Of a stretch of 11,038 nt of DNA, positions 1-5,712 are shown in pieces. This DNA is from Nitrospirota bacterium (GTDB lineage: Bacteria; Nitrospirota; Thermodesulfovibrionia; Thermodesulfovibrionales; Magnetobacteriaceae), in assembly GCA_015233265.1 (NCBI GenBank), contig JADFXZ010000071.1, positions 1-11,038 of the forward strand, in the 5' to 3' direction. Both the position numbers and the translations under genes were made by a program. A model generated the notes under the pieces. It saw only the letters and a program-made list of their open reading frames with translations, did no database searches and was not told where the DNA came from. The first letter of the stretch is position 1, and each line of letters opens with the position of its first letter.

Positions 1-51
1 TTGGCTGCTTCATGACCGCAAGTCTGAAAATTGGTAGTTTATGGACAGACT
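1..51. mobile_element. possible insertion-sequence end abutting truncated chrA
   Basis: On the minus strand, chrA homology stops right after the conserved VPGPLF segment. The next bases read GAGTCTGTCCATAAACTA, then non-coding sequence to the window edge. A short GAGTCTGTCC-type terminus ending exactly where a gene is cut resembles the terminal inverted repeat of an insertion sequence whose body would lie to the left of the window. The junction and the lack of coding sequence are seen directly. The mobile-element reading is inference, because no transposase, second repeat or target duplication is in view. Confidence 0.3.
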
Positions 52-881
52 CTAAATAGCGGGCCGGGTACTGCTTGTGCCGCTGCATAGCCAGCAAGAA
101 AGGAATCGTCACTTACCCAGCCTGGTGCCACAAATGCTTGCCGCAACAGCGGCAACACAACATGACCACCGCCGAAGACCAAAGCGCCTGAGCGATAGAA
201 GGCTTCAAACAGGGCTATGCCCTGCCCGAACCTGCTTAGCAGGGGAAGGACGGCAAGCATAAGTAAGAACGTTCCAATTGCGGCAATACCCGTCGAACGC
301 GAAATCGGTACGGCAATATGACGGGACGATGTGCTTGGCGGCTCATCGCGGAAAAGCCACAGCCCGAGGCAGCCTCCCAATGCGACGCTATCTGTGCCAA
401 AGGTGAGGCACTCAACAGGATAATCATAGTTGCCGCCACAGCAATGCAAACCCTCTTGAGGTCCGGACAAAGTGTACGCGCCATGCCTACGACGGCCTGT
501 GCCACTGTACTGCAACGAGCTTGAGGCCGTGAAGCAGGCCGTTGCCTGTTTGCCTCCAAACGCACCCGCGGCATAGGCAAAAAACACCATGGCGGCGGCA
601 GAAGGCAGCGTAAAGCCGCGCCATGTGGCCAGAGCGCCACAGTAACCAGCCCTCATTAGGCCAATAGCAAAGCCGACCTGGCTGCTGGCAGGGCCAGGAA
701 GAAACTGGCATAAAGCGACAAGTTCGGCATAAGAGTGTTCGTCAAGCCAGCGGCGGTCAACTACGAATGCCTCACGGAAATACCCGATGTGTGCAATCGG
801 CCCGCCGAAGCAGGTAACACCCAATTTAAGAAAAACAAGCAGAACTTCGAGAGGCGACCCCCTCTGTGAGCGCTCATCCAT
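39..881 (-). pseudogene. chrA: chromate transporter ChrA (CHR family), frameshifted and 3'-truncated
   Basis: This is a remnant of a long-chain chromate efflux permease, an inner-membrane protein that exports chromate. The first part (codons 1-110 from ATG 881) carries CHR-family hallmarks: FLKLGVTCFGGPIAHIGYF, RRWLDE and LCQFLPGPASSQVGFAIG. The second CHR domain starts near codon 200, with GALVFGGGHVVLPLL and AAQAVPGPLF. Between them the family sequence leaves the frame near 552, continues in a second frame (GNGLLHGLKLVAV) to about 508, then in a third (VAQAVVGMARTLCPDLKR) to about 385, then returns to the first at ALGGCLGLWLF. Each jump equals one missing base, so the frame is restored overall and a misleading 280-codon ORF survives. 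The 3' end is lost after PGPLF, with an artefactual RVCP tail. No good ribosome-binding site precedes ATG 881. The stretch looks richer in G+C than its neighbours, which hints at transfer. Sequencing error is the alternative, but the flanking genes are intact. Confidence 0.85.
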
Positions 882-935
882 GCCAAATAATATTCCATAT
901 ACTAAATATTTTGCAACTCCTTAAATTATCTCACG

Positions 936-958
936 AAAAAACTGAAGGCTGTTAGTTT
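936..958 (-). terminator. weak terminator candidate after the prepilin peptidase gene
   Basis: On the minus strand, 9 nt past the peptidase stop, AAACT (958-954) can pair with AGTTT (943-939) around a 10-nt loop and runs into further T residues. The stem is only five A/T-rich pairs. A second small hairpin, GGGAT-AAC-ATCCC, lies just upstream over the stop codon. Termination here is plausible but not strong. The 85-nt gap to chrA holds nothing else I can support. Confidence 0.25.
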
Positions 959-966
959 GGGGGATG

Positions 967-1746
967 TTATCCCAGTTGATTAAAATAAACCCTGAGAATC
1001 TCCCTGCCGTAAAGTAAAGAGATTGCCGCACCAAAGGCCAAAAACGGCCCAAATGGAATCTTGGCCTTCCTGCCCTTTCCCATAAACACCATCAGGAAAA
1101 TCCCATAGAAAGCCCCTGTAAATGTCCCGATAAAAAGCGTCATGAGCACCGACTTGCAGCCAAGCGTTGCCCCAACGAGCCCCATAAATTTCAGGTCGCC
1201 CCCTCCCATGCCGCCCTTGCTTGCCACTATTATGATAAAAAATATCGTCCAGCCCGTCAAAAGCCCGGCTATGGATCCGTAAAGCCCAAGCAGCTTGTCA
1301 TGTGAATACGGCTCTGGCAAAACAAAAAGCGCACAGATCAGCCCTATCTGTACACCGTGCACTGTAATATCGTCCGGTATTATCTGAAAGTCTATGTCAA
1401 TGAATGTTATCACAATCAACGCCGACATAAACATCATATAGTATATCGAATACGCTGAAATGCCAAATTTCTCGTAGACCAACACATATAAGAGCGCATT
1501 TAGGAGTTCCACAGCGGGGTATCGAAGCGAAATATGTGCTCCACAGTACGCACACCTTCCCCTTAGGGCCAGATAACTAATAACCGGTATGTTGTGCCAC
1601 GGCTTAATGCCGTTGCCGCATGTTGGACAGCTTGACGGCGGGGATACAATAGACAGCCCTTCCCGAGGCATCCTGTATATGCAAACATTGACAAATGAGC
1701 CGACTACAAGACCAAAGGCGGCCGTTATCGCGTAGTATGGCGGCAG
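967..1746 (-). CDS. pilD: type IV prepilin peptidase (leader peptidase / N-methyltransferase), CTG start
   Basis: This inner-membrane aspartic protease removes the leader from type IV pilins and type II secretion pseudopilins, and usually also N-methylates them. From CTG 1746 it is 259 residues. The N-terminus is LPPYYAITAAFGLVVGSF followed by VNVCIYRMPRE, the conserved first membrane segment. A tetracysteine zinc motif follows (C40, C43, C65, C68). The catalytic aspartates lie in DIDFQIIPD (about 117-125) and GGGDLK (about 181-186), among several membrane helices. The first ATG (1671) would delete the GSFVNVCIYR block, and no ATG, GTG or TTG lies between. CTG 1746 has GGAGG (1758-1754) 7 nt upstream and is 2 nt after the stop of the upstream gene, so translational coupling is likely. 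Typical homologues begin MPPYY or similar at this spot. Family assignment is secure; the CTG start is inferred. The usual pilB/pilC neighbours are absent. Confidence 0.93.
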   Translation of the reverse strand: MPPYYAITAAFGLVVGSFVNVCIYRMPREGLSIVSPPSSCPTCGNGIKPWHNIPVISYLALRGRCAYCGAHISLRYPAVELLNALLYVLVYEKFGISAYSIYYMMFMSALIVITFIDIDFQIIPDDITVHGVQIGLICALFVLPEPYSHDKLLGLYGSIAGLLTGWTIFFIIIVASKGGMGGGDLKFMGLVGATLGCKSVLMTLFIGTFTGAFYGIFLMVFMGKGRKAKIPFGPFLAFGAAISLLYGREILRVYFNQLG

Positions 1747-1748
1747 CT

Positions 1749-2063
1749 CTACCCCTCCGTTGAAATAATCTCTCCAGCCTCTTTTTTCAATTCCTCGATG
1801 CTGCGCTCAAGGCAGGTAATCTCCCTGATAGCCTCTGCAACCTTGTGATAGTTATACAAGTCAGTAGTCCGGTTGAAACTCAGCTCGTAGGCATTTTTGC
1901 CTATGGACTTAAAAAGCTCTTCCTTTTCTTTTTCCAGATTGTCTATTTTTGCAAGCATCTTTATGAAGGATATCTCGATGGTCAGCCTTTCGGTTACAAT
2001 TGCGGCAAACCACTGCAGCCTGTCCATGCCGCTTTCAAAGTCTCTTTTTATCTTATTCCACAT
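1749..2063 (-). CDS. small coiled-coil protein of unknown function
   Basis: This is a 104-residue charged protein that I cannot assign to a family. It has no signal peptide and no clear membrane segment. Residues 38-56 (AKIDNLEKEKEELFKSIG) and 74-98 (KVAEAIREITCLERSIEEL and following) have heptad-like spacing of hydrophobic residues and many E/K pairs, so two helices forming a coiled coil or a small helical hairpin are likely. ATG 2063 is the only upstream start in frame, since a stop precedes it at 2072-2070. No good Shine-Dalgarno is visible. It sits 37 nt after nusA and 2 nt before the CTG of the prepilin peptidase, so it is probably co-transcribed with both, and its last codons supply the peptidase's ribosome-binding site. 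It occupies the place where infB usually follows nusA. It is likely real because it fills the gap exactly between two genes. Confidence 0.75.
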   Translation of the reverse strand: MWNKIKRDFESGMDRLQWFAAIVTERLTIEISFIKMLAKIDNLEKEKEELFKSIGKNAYELSFNRTTDLYNYHKVAEAIREITCLERSIEELKKEAGEIISTEG

Positions 2064-2100
2064 TTGCCATTATTGAAAGTTCAGCGAAAAAACAACAGCC

Positions 2101-3204
2101 CTATGACTCTTCTTCCTGCCTTTCCTGCAGGATTTCGTCAATGGATTTGTCTGACTTGTCCTGTCTGATTTTTGAATATCTGGATTCGCTGATAATATCT
2201 ATGTCCCAGCCGGTGAGTTTCATAGCCAGTTTGACATTCTGTCCCTTCTTGCCTATTGCAACCGATAGCTGAGAGTCCTCTACAACGACCATTGCCGTCT
2301 TATCCTCTTCGTTAATACCGATTTTGTCCACATCGGCTGGTGTCAGCGCCCTAGCTATGTAGAGCCTCGTGTCAGGCGTCCAATGAATAATGTCGATTCG
2401 CTCGCCCCTCAACTCACGTACAATCGCCTGAACCCTTGTGCCCTTCATCCCAACACAGGCGCCAATCGGATCAATGGATGAGTCCTTTGTAAAGACGGCA
2501 ATCTTTGTCCTCTCGCCAGGCTCTCTGACAACGTCTTTTATCTGAACAATGTTATCGCTGATTTCCGGCACTTCCATTCTGAACAAAGCGGCCACAAAAT
2601 TCGTCGAAATCCTCGACAACACTATCTGAGGCCCCTTGTTCGTGGTATTCACCAATTCGATATATGCCCTGATTGTGTCACCGTTTTTAAAGTGTTCGCG
2701 CTGCAGGGTTTCCTTAACCGGAAGGACTGCCTCTGCCTTGCCAATGCTGACGTTGTAGGACAGCCTGTCCTTTCTGACAATTGTGCCCGAGACGACTGTG
2801 CCTACCTTCGTGGCAAACTTGTCATAGATTACGTCTCGCTCGGCCTCACGAACCTTCTGCATAATAACCTGCTTTGCAGTTTGTGCCGCTATGCGCCCAA
2901 AGTCCTTTATATCAAGCGGCTCATTCATCGTAGAACCTAAAGACGCCTCCGGCGAAATAGCCATGGCCTCTTCTAAAGACACCTGTGTTTGATCGTCTGT
3001 TACAGTATCTACGACATCCTTTATCTTGAAGACACTGACTTCGTAGTCTATTGGGCTGATAGTCAGACCGATATTTTCAAATTTCGTAAATTTCCGCTTT
3101 ACCGCCGTTAACATCGCGGACTCTATAGTAGTCCTCAGAGTATCCCTGGAAATCCCCTTTTCATGGCTTATCTGATCGATAATGTAACGAAGCTCTTTGC
3201 TCAT
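2101..3204 (-). CDS. nusA: transcription termination/antitermination factor NusA
   Basis: NusA is an RNA-polymerase-bound cytoplasmic factor that modulates pausing, intrinsic and Rho-dependent termination, and rRNA antitermination. The 367 residues show the standard order. The N-terminal polymerase-binding domain is about 1-125. The S1 domain is about 132-198 (GTVVSGTIVRKDRLSYNVSI). KH1 is about 203-278, with DPIGACVGMKGTRVQAI and its GMKG loop at 252-255. KH2 is about 300-345, with SQLSVAIGKKGQNVKLA and GKKG at 318-321. The protein ends soon after KH2 in a charged tail and lacks the acidic C-terminal repeats of the E. coli protein, as in most non-enterobacterial NusA. The start ATG overlaps the rimP stop (ATGA, 3204-3201), which fixes it and implies coupling to rimP. 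infB does not follow, which is unusual for this operon. Confidence 0.98.
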   Translation of the reverse strand: MSKELRYIIDQISHEKGISRDTLRTTIESAMLTAVKRKFTKFENIGLTISPIDYEVSVFKIKDVVDTVTDDQTQVSLEEAMAISPEASLGSTMNEPLDIKDFGRIAAQTAKQVIMQKVREAERDVIYDKFATKVGTVVSGTIVRKDRLSYNVSIGKAEAVLPVKETLQREHFKNGDTIRAYIELVNTTNKGPQIVLSRISTNFVAALFRMEVPEISDNIVQIKDVVREPGERTKIAVFTKDSSIDPIGACVGMKGTRVQAIVRELRGERIDIIHWTPDTRLYIARALTPADVDKIGINEEDKTAMVVVEDSQLSVAIGKKGQNVKLAMKLTGWDIDIISESRYSKIRQDKSDKSIDEILQERQEEES

Positions 3205-3665
3205 TTTATCTCAATCTCCAGTTTGGCTCTTTTTATGTAGGGAAACTTTATTTCAACTGTTGCCTTGTTAGTCTCAAGCGTAACCGAGTCCTCTTGTACG
3301 GACAGAATCTTTCCTGTGAAACAGTTGTCCACTGCGGCAGTATTAGCAGCCCCCTTAATTACGATTTTAGCAAGTTTGCCGGTGTGTTTTATAAAATCTG
3401 TCTTATTTCTGAGCGGTCGCTCAATGCCTGGCGAGGTCACCTCAAGCGTATACCCACCTTTGAGTACGCCCTCGACATCGAGCATCGCGCTCATGTCCCT
3501 GCTCATGCCTTCACAATCGGCAATGGCAACAGCCGGCTCTTTATCTATCGTCACTCTCAATATCTTTCTGGCTCCTTGTCCTTTCAACTCCACGCTAAAC
3601 AGCTCCACAGACCTTTGCAGGGCTGCCTCCTTAGCTATAGCCTCAAGGCGTCTCATTATCTCCAT
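3201..3665 (-). CDS. rimP: ribosome maturation factor RimP
   Basis: RimP assists assembly of the 30S ribosomal subunit in the cytoplasm. From ATG 3665 the protein is 154 residues, normal for the family. The diagnostic motif TLEVTSPGIERPLRNKTDF lies near the middle, after an N-terminal alpha/beta domain containing RKILRVTIDKE. The C-terminal part (GKLAKIVIKG onwards) matches the SH3-like domain and ends KFPYIKRAKLEIEIK. I prefer ATG 3665, which has CGGGA about 8 nt upstream. ATG 3656 (MRRLEAIAKEA) is possible. A longer TTG start at 3698 falls inside the T-tract of the leader hairpin and has no ribosome-binding site. The gene overlaps nusA by ATGA, the widespread rimP-nusA arrangement, and is driven by the promoter at 3749-3778. 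Confidence 0.96.
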   Translation of the reverse strand: MEIMRRLEAIAKEAALQRSVELFSVELKGQGARKILRVTIDKEPAVAIADCEGMSRDMSAMLDVEGVLKGGYTLEVTSPGIERPLRNKTDFIKHTGKLAKIVIKGAANTAAVDNCFTGKILSVQEDSVTLETNKATVEIKFPYIKRAKLEIEIK

Positions 3666-3690
3666 GTCCAAAATCCCGCTTCTGTACCAA

Positions 3691-3719
3691 TAAAACAAAA
3701 GAGTGGGTTATTCCCACTC
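3691..3719 (-). promoter_or_regulatory. rimP leader hairpin, terminator-like (candidate attenuator)
   Basis: On the minus strand GAGTGGG (3719-3713) pairs perfectly with CCCACTC (3707-3701) around an AATAA loop. TTTTGTTTTA follows directly, which is a textbook intrinsic terminator. It lies between the strong promoter and the rimP start, roughly 23 nt after the expected transcription start, so it is placed to attenuate rimP-nusA rather than to end the obgE transcript about 190 nt upstream. A weaker competing pairing is possible: ACTC (3730-3727) with GAGT (3719-3716). Premature-terminator leaders upstream of rimP are a described family in Rfam; membership was not tested here. The hairpin is seen; the regulatory role is inferred. 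Confidence 0.7.
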
Positions 3720-3748
3720 CTGAAATGAGTTAACTATCTCTCACTATC

Positions 3749-3778
3749 ATTATATCTTTATTTTTCATTAAAAGTCAA
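3749..3778 (-). promoter_or_regulatory. sigma70-type promoter for rimP-nusA
   Basis: On the minus strand TTGACT (3778-3773) and a perfect TATAAT (3754-3749) are separated by 18 nt of A/T-rich spacer. Transcription is expected to start near 3742, leaving a leader of about 77 nt before ATG 3665. It is among the best promoter matches in the window and sits in the only sizeable intergenic gap (3666-3910). The rest of that gap (3780-3910) shows no gene and no clear terminator for obgE. Confidence 0.8.
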
Positions 3779-3910
3779 GCACTTTTAAAATGGCTTAACG
3801 GCTCGGCAGGCTCGAGATTGCAAGGGGGGAGGCAGCCAGGGGCAAAAGTATAGGCAATTGCTGACTGATTTTTCAAATGCTAATGCCATGATCATTAAAT
3901 GCCACAGTCT

Positions 3911-4936
3911 TTATGTCACTGGGCTGTCGATTGTTTTCATATCTTTGAGCCGCGCAGAGACGTAACTTACCAGCTCTTCAAGCCCAAGGGAGGCTGCGGC
4001 TGAGACCTCAAAAAAAGGCATTTCGTGCTGCTTGCAATATTGCCTTAGACAATCAAGCCGTACCCCGTCACCCGCGATGTCCTGCTTTGTGCCCACGACG
4101 ATTTGGTCTTTTGCGGCAAGAGTCTCAGCGTAAAAGCTGAGTTCACGATTTATTACATTAAGAATCTCAACAGGGTCGTCTTCGATATACTGAGATATAT
4201 CTACCAGATGAAGCAGCAGGGAGGTTCGCTCGGCGTGGCGCAAAAACTGTATTCCAAGCCCTGCCCCATCGTGCGCCCCCTCGATGATTCCCGGAATATC
4301 AGCAACGGTAAAGCTCATGTATTCTTTGAACTTCACGACGCCGAGATTGGGCACCAGTGTAGTAAATGGATATGGGCCAATCTTTGGCCTTGCCGCTGAG
4401 ATTGCCCCAATCAGTGTGGACTTGCCCGCGTTTGGCATTCCGATAAGCCCCACGTCGGCAATTAATTTTAACTCAAGGATTAGGCCGGTCTCCTGCCCGT
4501 CTTCGCCGGGCTGGGCAAACTTAGGCGATTGATACGTAGAGCTTTTGAAGTGCGCGTTGCCCTTGCCGCCCCTGCCGCCCATTAGGATGACAGCCTCTGC
4601 CGCGTCCGATGTGAGGTCTGCGATGACCTCCTCTGTGGCGGCATTTATAATCACCGTACCAGTGGGAACTTTTATAATAAGGTCTTCGCCGTTGGCGCCG
4701 TGCTTGTTGCTGCCCTTGCCGTGGCCTCCGTTTCTGGCCTTATAGTGCCTTTTATATTTGTGGTCAAGGAGGGTATTTAACTGAATGTCGGCCTTGAAGA
4801 TTATATCGCCGCCCTTGCCGCCGTCACCGCCGTCAGGGCCGCCCATGGGTTTAAATTTCTCCCGCAGAAAGCTCACACATCCCCTGCCGCCATGTCCGGC
4901 CTTCGCGTAAATAGTCACATAATCGACAAACTTCAT
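3911..4936 (-). CDS. obgE: Obg-family GTPase ObgE/CgtA
   Basis: ObgE is an essential GTPase that binds the 50S ribosomal subunit and links its assembly to nucleotide and stress state. The 341 residues begin MKFVDYVTIYAKAGHGGRGC, the hallmark of the glycine-rich OBG fold (1-158; GGPDGGDGGKGG, GGRGGKGN). The G domain follows: G1 GMPNAGKST (166-174), switch I near T193, G3 DIPG (213-216), G4 TKQD (283-286) and G5 SAA (312-314). It ends soon after the G domain, so the variable C-terminal OCT domain is absent. G4 has Thr where Asn is usual (NKxD), a tolerated variant in some GTPases. It lies downstream of rplU-rpmA as in most bacteria, but a strong terminator separates it from rpmA, and the ribosome-binding site before ATG 4936 is weak. 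The start is fixed by the conserved N-terminus. Confidence 0.97.
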   Translation of the reverse strand: MKFVDYVTIYAKAGHGGRGCVSFLREKFKPMGGPDGGDGGKGGDIIFKADIQLNTLLDHKYKRHYKARNGGHGKGSNKHGANGEDLIIKVPTGTVIINAATEEVIADLTSDAAEAVILMGGRGGKGNAHFKSSTYQSPKFAQPGEDGQETGLILELKLIADVGLIGMPNAGKSTLIGAISAARPKIGPYPFTTLVPNLGVVKFKEYMSFTVADIPGIIEGAHDGAGLGIQFLRHAERTSLLLHLVDISQYIEDDPVEILNVINRELSFYAETLAAKDQIVVGTKQDIAGDGVRLDCLRQYCKQHEMPFFEVSAAASLGLEELVSYVSARLKDMKTIDSPVT

Positions 4937-4970
4937 AGTGTGCTGGTCGCCTGAGATGACTTATTGAAAG

Positions 4971-5002
4971 AAATAAAAACGGGGAGTAAGCCACCCCCCG
5001 TT
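4971..5002 (-). terminator. intrinsic terminator between rpmA and obgE
   Basis: On the minus strand AACGGGG (5002-4996) pairs with CCCCGTT (4984-4978) around an 11-nt loop, and the 3' arm runs into TTTTTATTT (4979-4971). It starts 26 nt after the rpmA stop. It should end most rplU-rpmA transcripts, leaving obgE to read-through or to its own promoter. The structure is clear; its efficiency is unknown. Confidence 0.8.
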
Positions 5003-5010
5003 AATACATC

Positions 5011-5038
5011 ATTATAACCTATAAGCCTCAGGCTTGAA
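5011..5038 (-). promoter_or_regulatory. promoter-like TATAAT box just upstream of the terminator
   Basis: A perfect TATAAT (5016-5011, minus strand) follows the rpmA stop. Sixteen nt upstream is TTCAAG (5038-5033), which matches the -35 consensus at only three of six positions. A transcript starting near 5004 would open with the terminator stem itself and then run into obgE. It could be an obgE promoter with built-in attenuation, or a chance A/T-rich match. Confidence 0.35.
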
Positions 5039-5294
5039 CCGCTAAGGGATAGACGCTAATTTTCTGTCTGGTCTTGTCCTTTCTCTCGAACTTTACCACA
5101 CCGTCTACCTTTGAAAACAACGTGTCGTCAGTGCCAATGCCTACGTTTGTGCCCGGATGAAACTGAGTCCCGCGCTGCCTGACGAGTATGCTTCCGGCGG
5201 TGACGGCCTGCCCACCATATCTCTTAATCCCAAGACGTTTTGCCTTGCTGTCTCTGCCATTTCTTGTGCTGCCGACGCCTTTTTTGTGTGCCAC
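5028..5294 (-). CDS. rpmA: 50S ribosomal protein L27
   Basis: L27 is a large-subunit ribosomal protein whose N-terminus reaches toward the peptidyl-transferase centre. The 88 residues start MAHKKGVGSTRNGRDSKAKR and continue RLGIKRYGGQAVTAGSILVR, both diagnostic. The N-terminus is the mature type, with no cleavable extension of the sort found in Firmicutes, which fits a Gram-negative lineage. The start codon is GTG (5294-5292). GGAGG lies 6 nt upstream and just before the rplU stop codon (5299-5297), so the two genes are coupled with a 2-nt gap. The length is normal. Confidence 0.98.
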   Translation of the reverse strand: MAHKKGVGSTRNGRDSKAKRLGIKRYGGQAVTAGSILVRQRGTQFHPGTNVGIGTDDTLFSKVDGVVKFERKDKTRQKISVYPLAVQA

Positions 5295-5296
5295 GA

Positions 5297-5611
5297 TTAA
5301 CCTCCGATTATCTCTTCAATCTTTATCTTTGTGTATGGCTGTCTGTGGACGATGTGTTTTCTGTGGGCCTTGCGCGGTTTCATCTTAAACACCTCGACCT
5401 TTTTATCTCTGCCGGCTGATACCAGCTGCGCCCTAATCTGTGCGCCCTCTACGTATGGCTTGCCTACCGATAGCTTTTCGTCTTTATAGAGCAGCAGCAC
5501 TTTATCTATAGTGATAGAGTCGCCGTCATTGCCTTCAATTTTTTCTACCTTAAGTATCTCGTTGTTTGTGACCCTGTGCTGCTTACCGCCCATTTCAATT
5601 ATCGCGTACAT
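5297..5611 (-). CDS. rplU: 50S ribosomal protein L21
   Basis: L21 is a large-subunit protein that binds 23S rRNA. At 104 residues it is full length and begins MYAIIEMGGKQHRVTNNE, the family signature. It carries the usual C-terminal basic stretch (KVEVFKMKPRKAHRKHIVHRQ) and ends KIEEIIGG. ATG 5611 is preceded by a near-perfect AAGGAGG (5628-5622) 10 nt upstream. It is the first gene of the rplU-rpmA pair and follows the permease 2 stop by about 100 nt. A promoter-like sequence lies in that gap. Confidence 0.98.
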   Translation of the reverse strand: MYAIIEMGGKQHRVTNNEILKVEKIEGNDGDSITIDKVLLLYKDEKLSVGKPYVEGAQIRAQLVSAGRDKKVEVFKMKPRKAHRKHIVHRQPYTKIKIEEIIGG

Positions 5612-5656
5612 CGTGTACCGGCCTCCTTAACGTTATCAAGTGTTACTACAACCTTT

Positions 5657-5686
5657 ACTAGAACATAAAAATTATTATTTTGTCAA
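5657..5686 (-). promoter_or_regulatory. promoter candidate for rplU-rpmA
   Basis: On the minus strand a perfect TTGACA (5686-5681) is followed after 18 nt by TCTAGT (5662-5657), which matches four of six -10 positions. The expected start is near 5650, giving a leader of about 40 nt with AAGGAGG at 5628-5622. No terminator is visible after permease 2, so read-through from the exporter operon into rplU is also possible. Confidence 0.55.
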
Positions 5687-5712
5687 ATTGCAAGAATTTA
5701 TTAATCTACCCT

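Noticed and set aside
77..524. Plus-strand ORFs opposite chrA
   Set aside because: They are short and antisense to clear ChrA homology, and the peptides look like out-of-frame translations.
3666..3698. TTG start for rimP giving 165 residues
   Set aside because: The codon is in the T-tract of the leader hairpin and has no ribosome-binding site. The added residues are not part of the RimP fold.
3265..3728. Two overlapping plus-strand ORFs of 142 and 144 codons
   Set aside because: They are antisense to the well-supported rimP gene, share no recognisable family features and lack ribosome-binding sites.
3888..3895. ATGATCAT palindrome between obgE and rimP as an operator or terminator
   Set aside because: Eight A/T-rich bases occur easily by chance. 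There is no T-tract, and it lies more than 90 bases upstream of the promoter -35.
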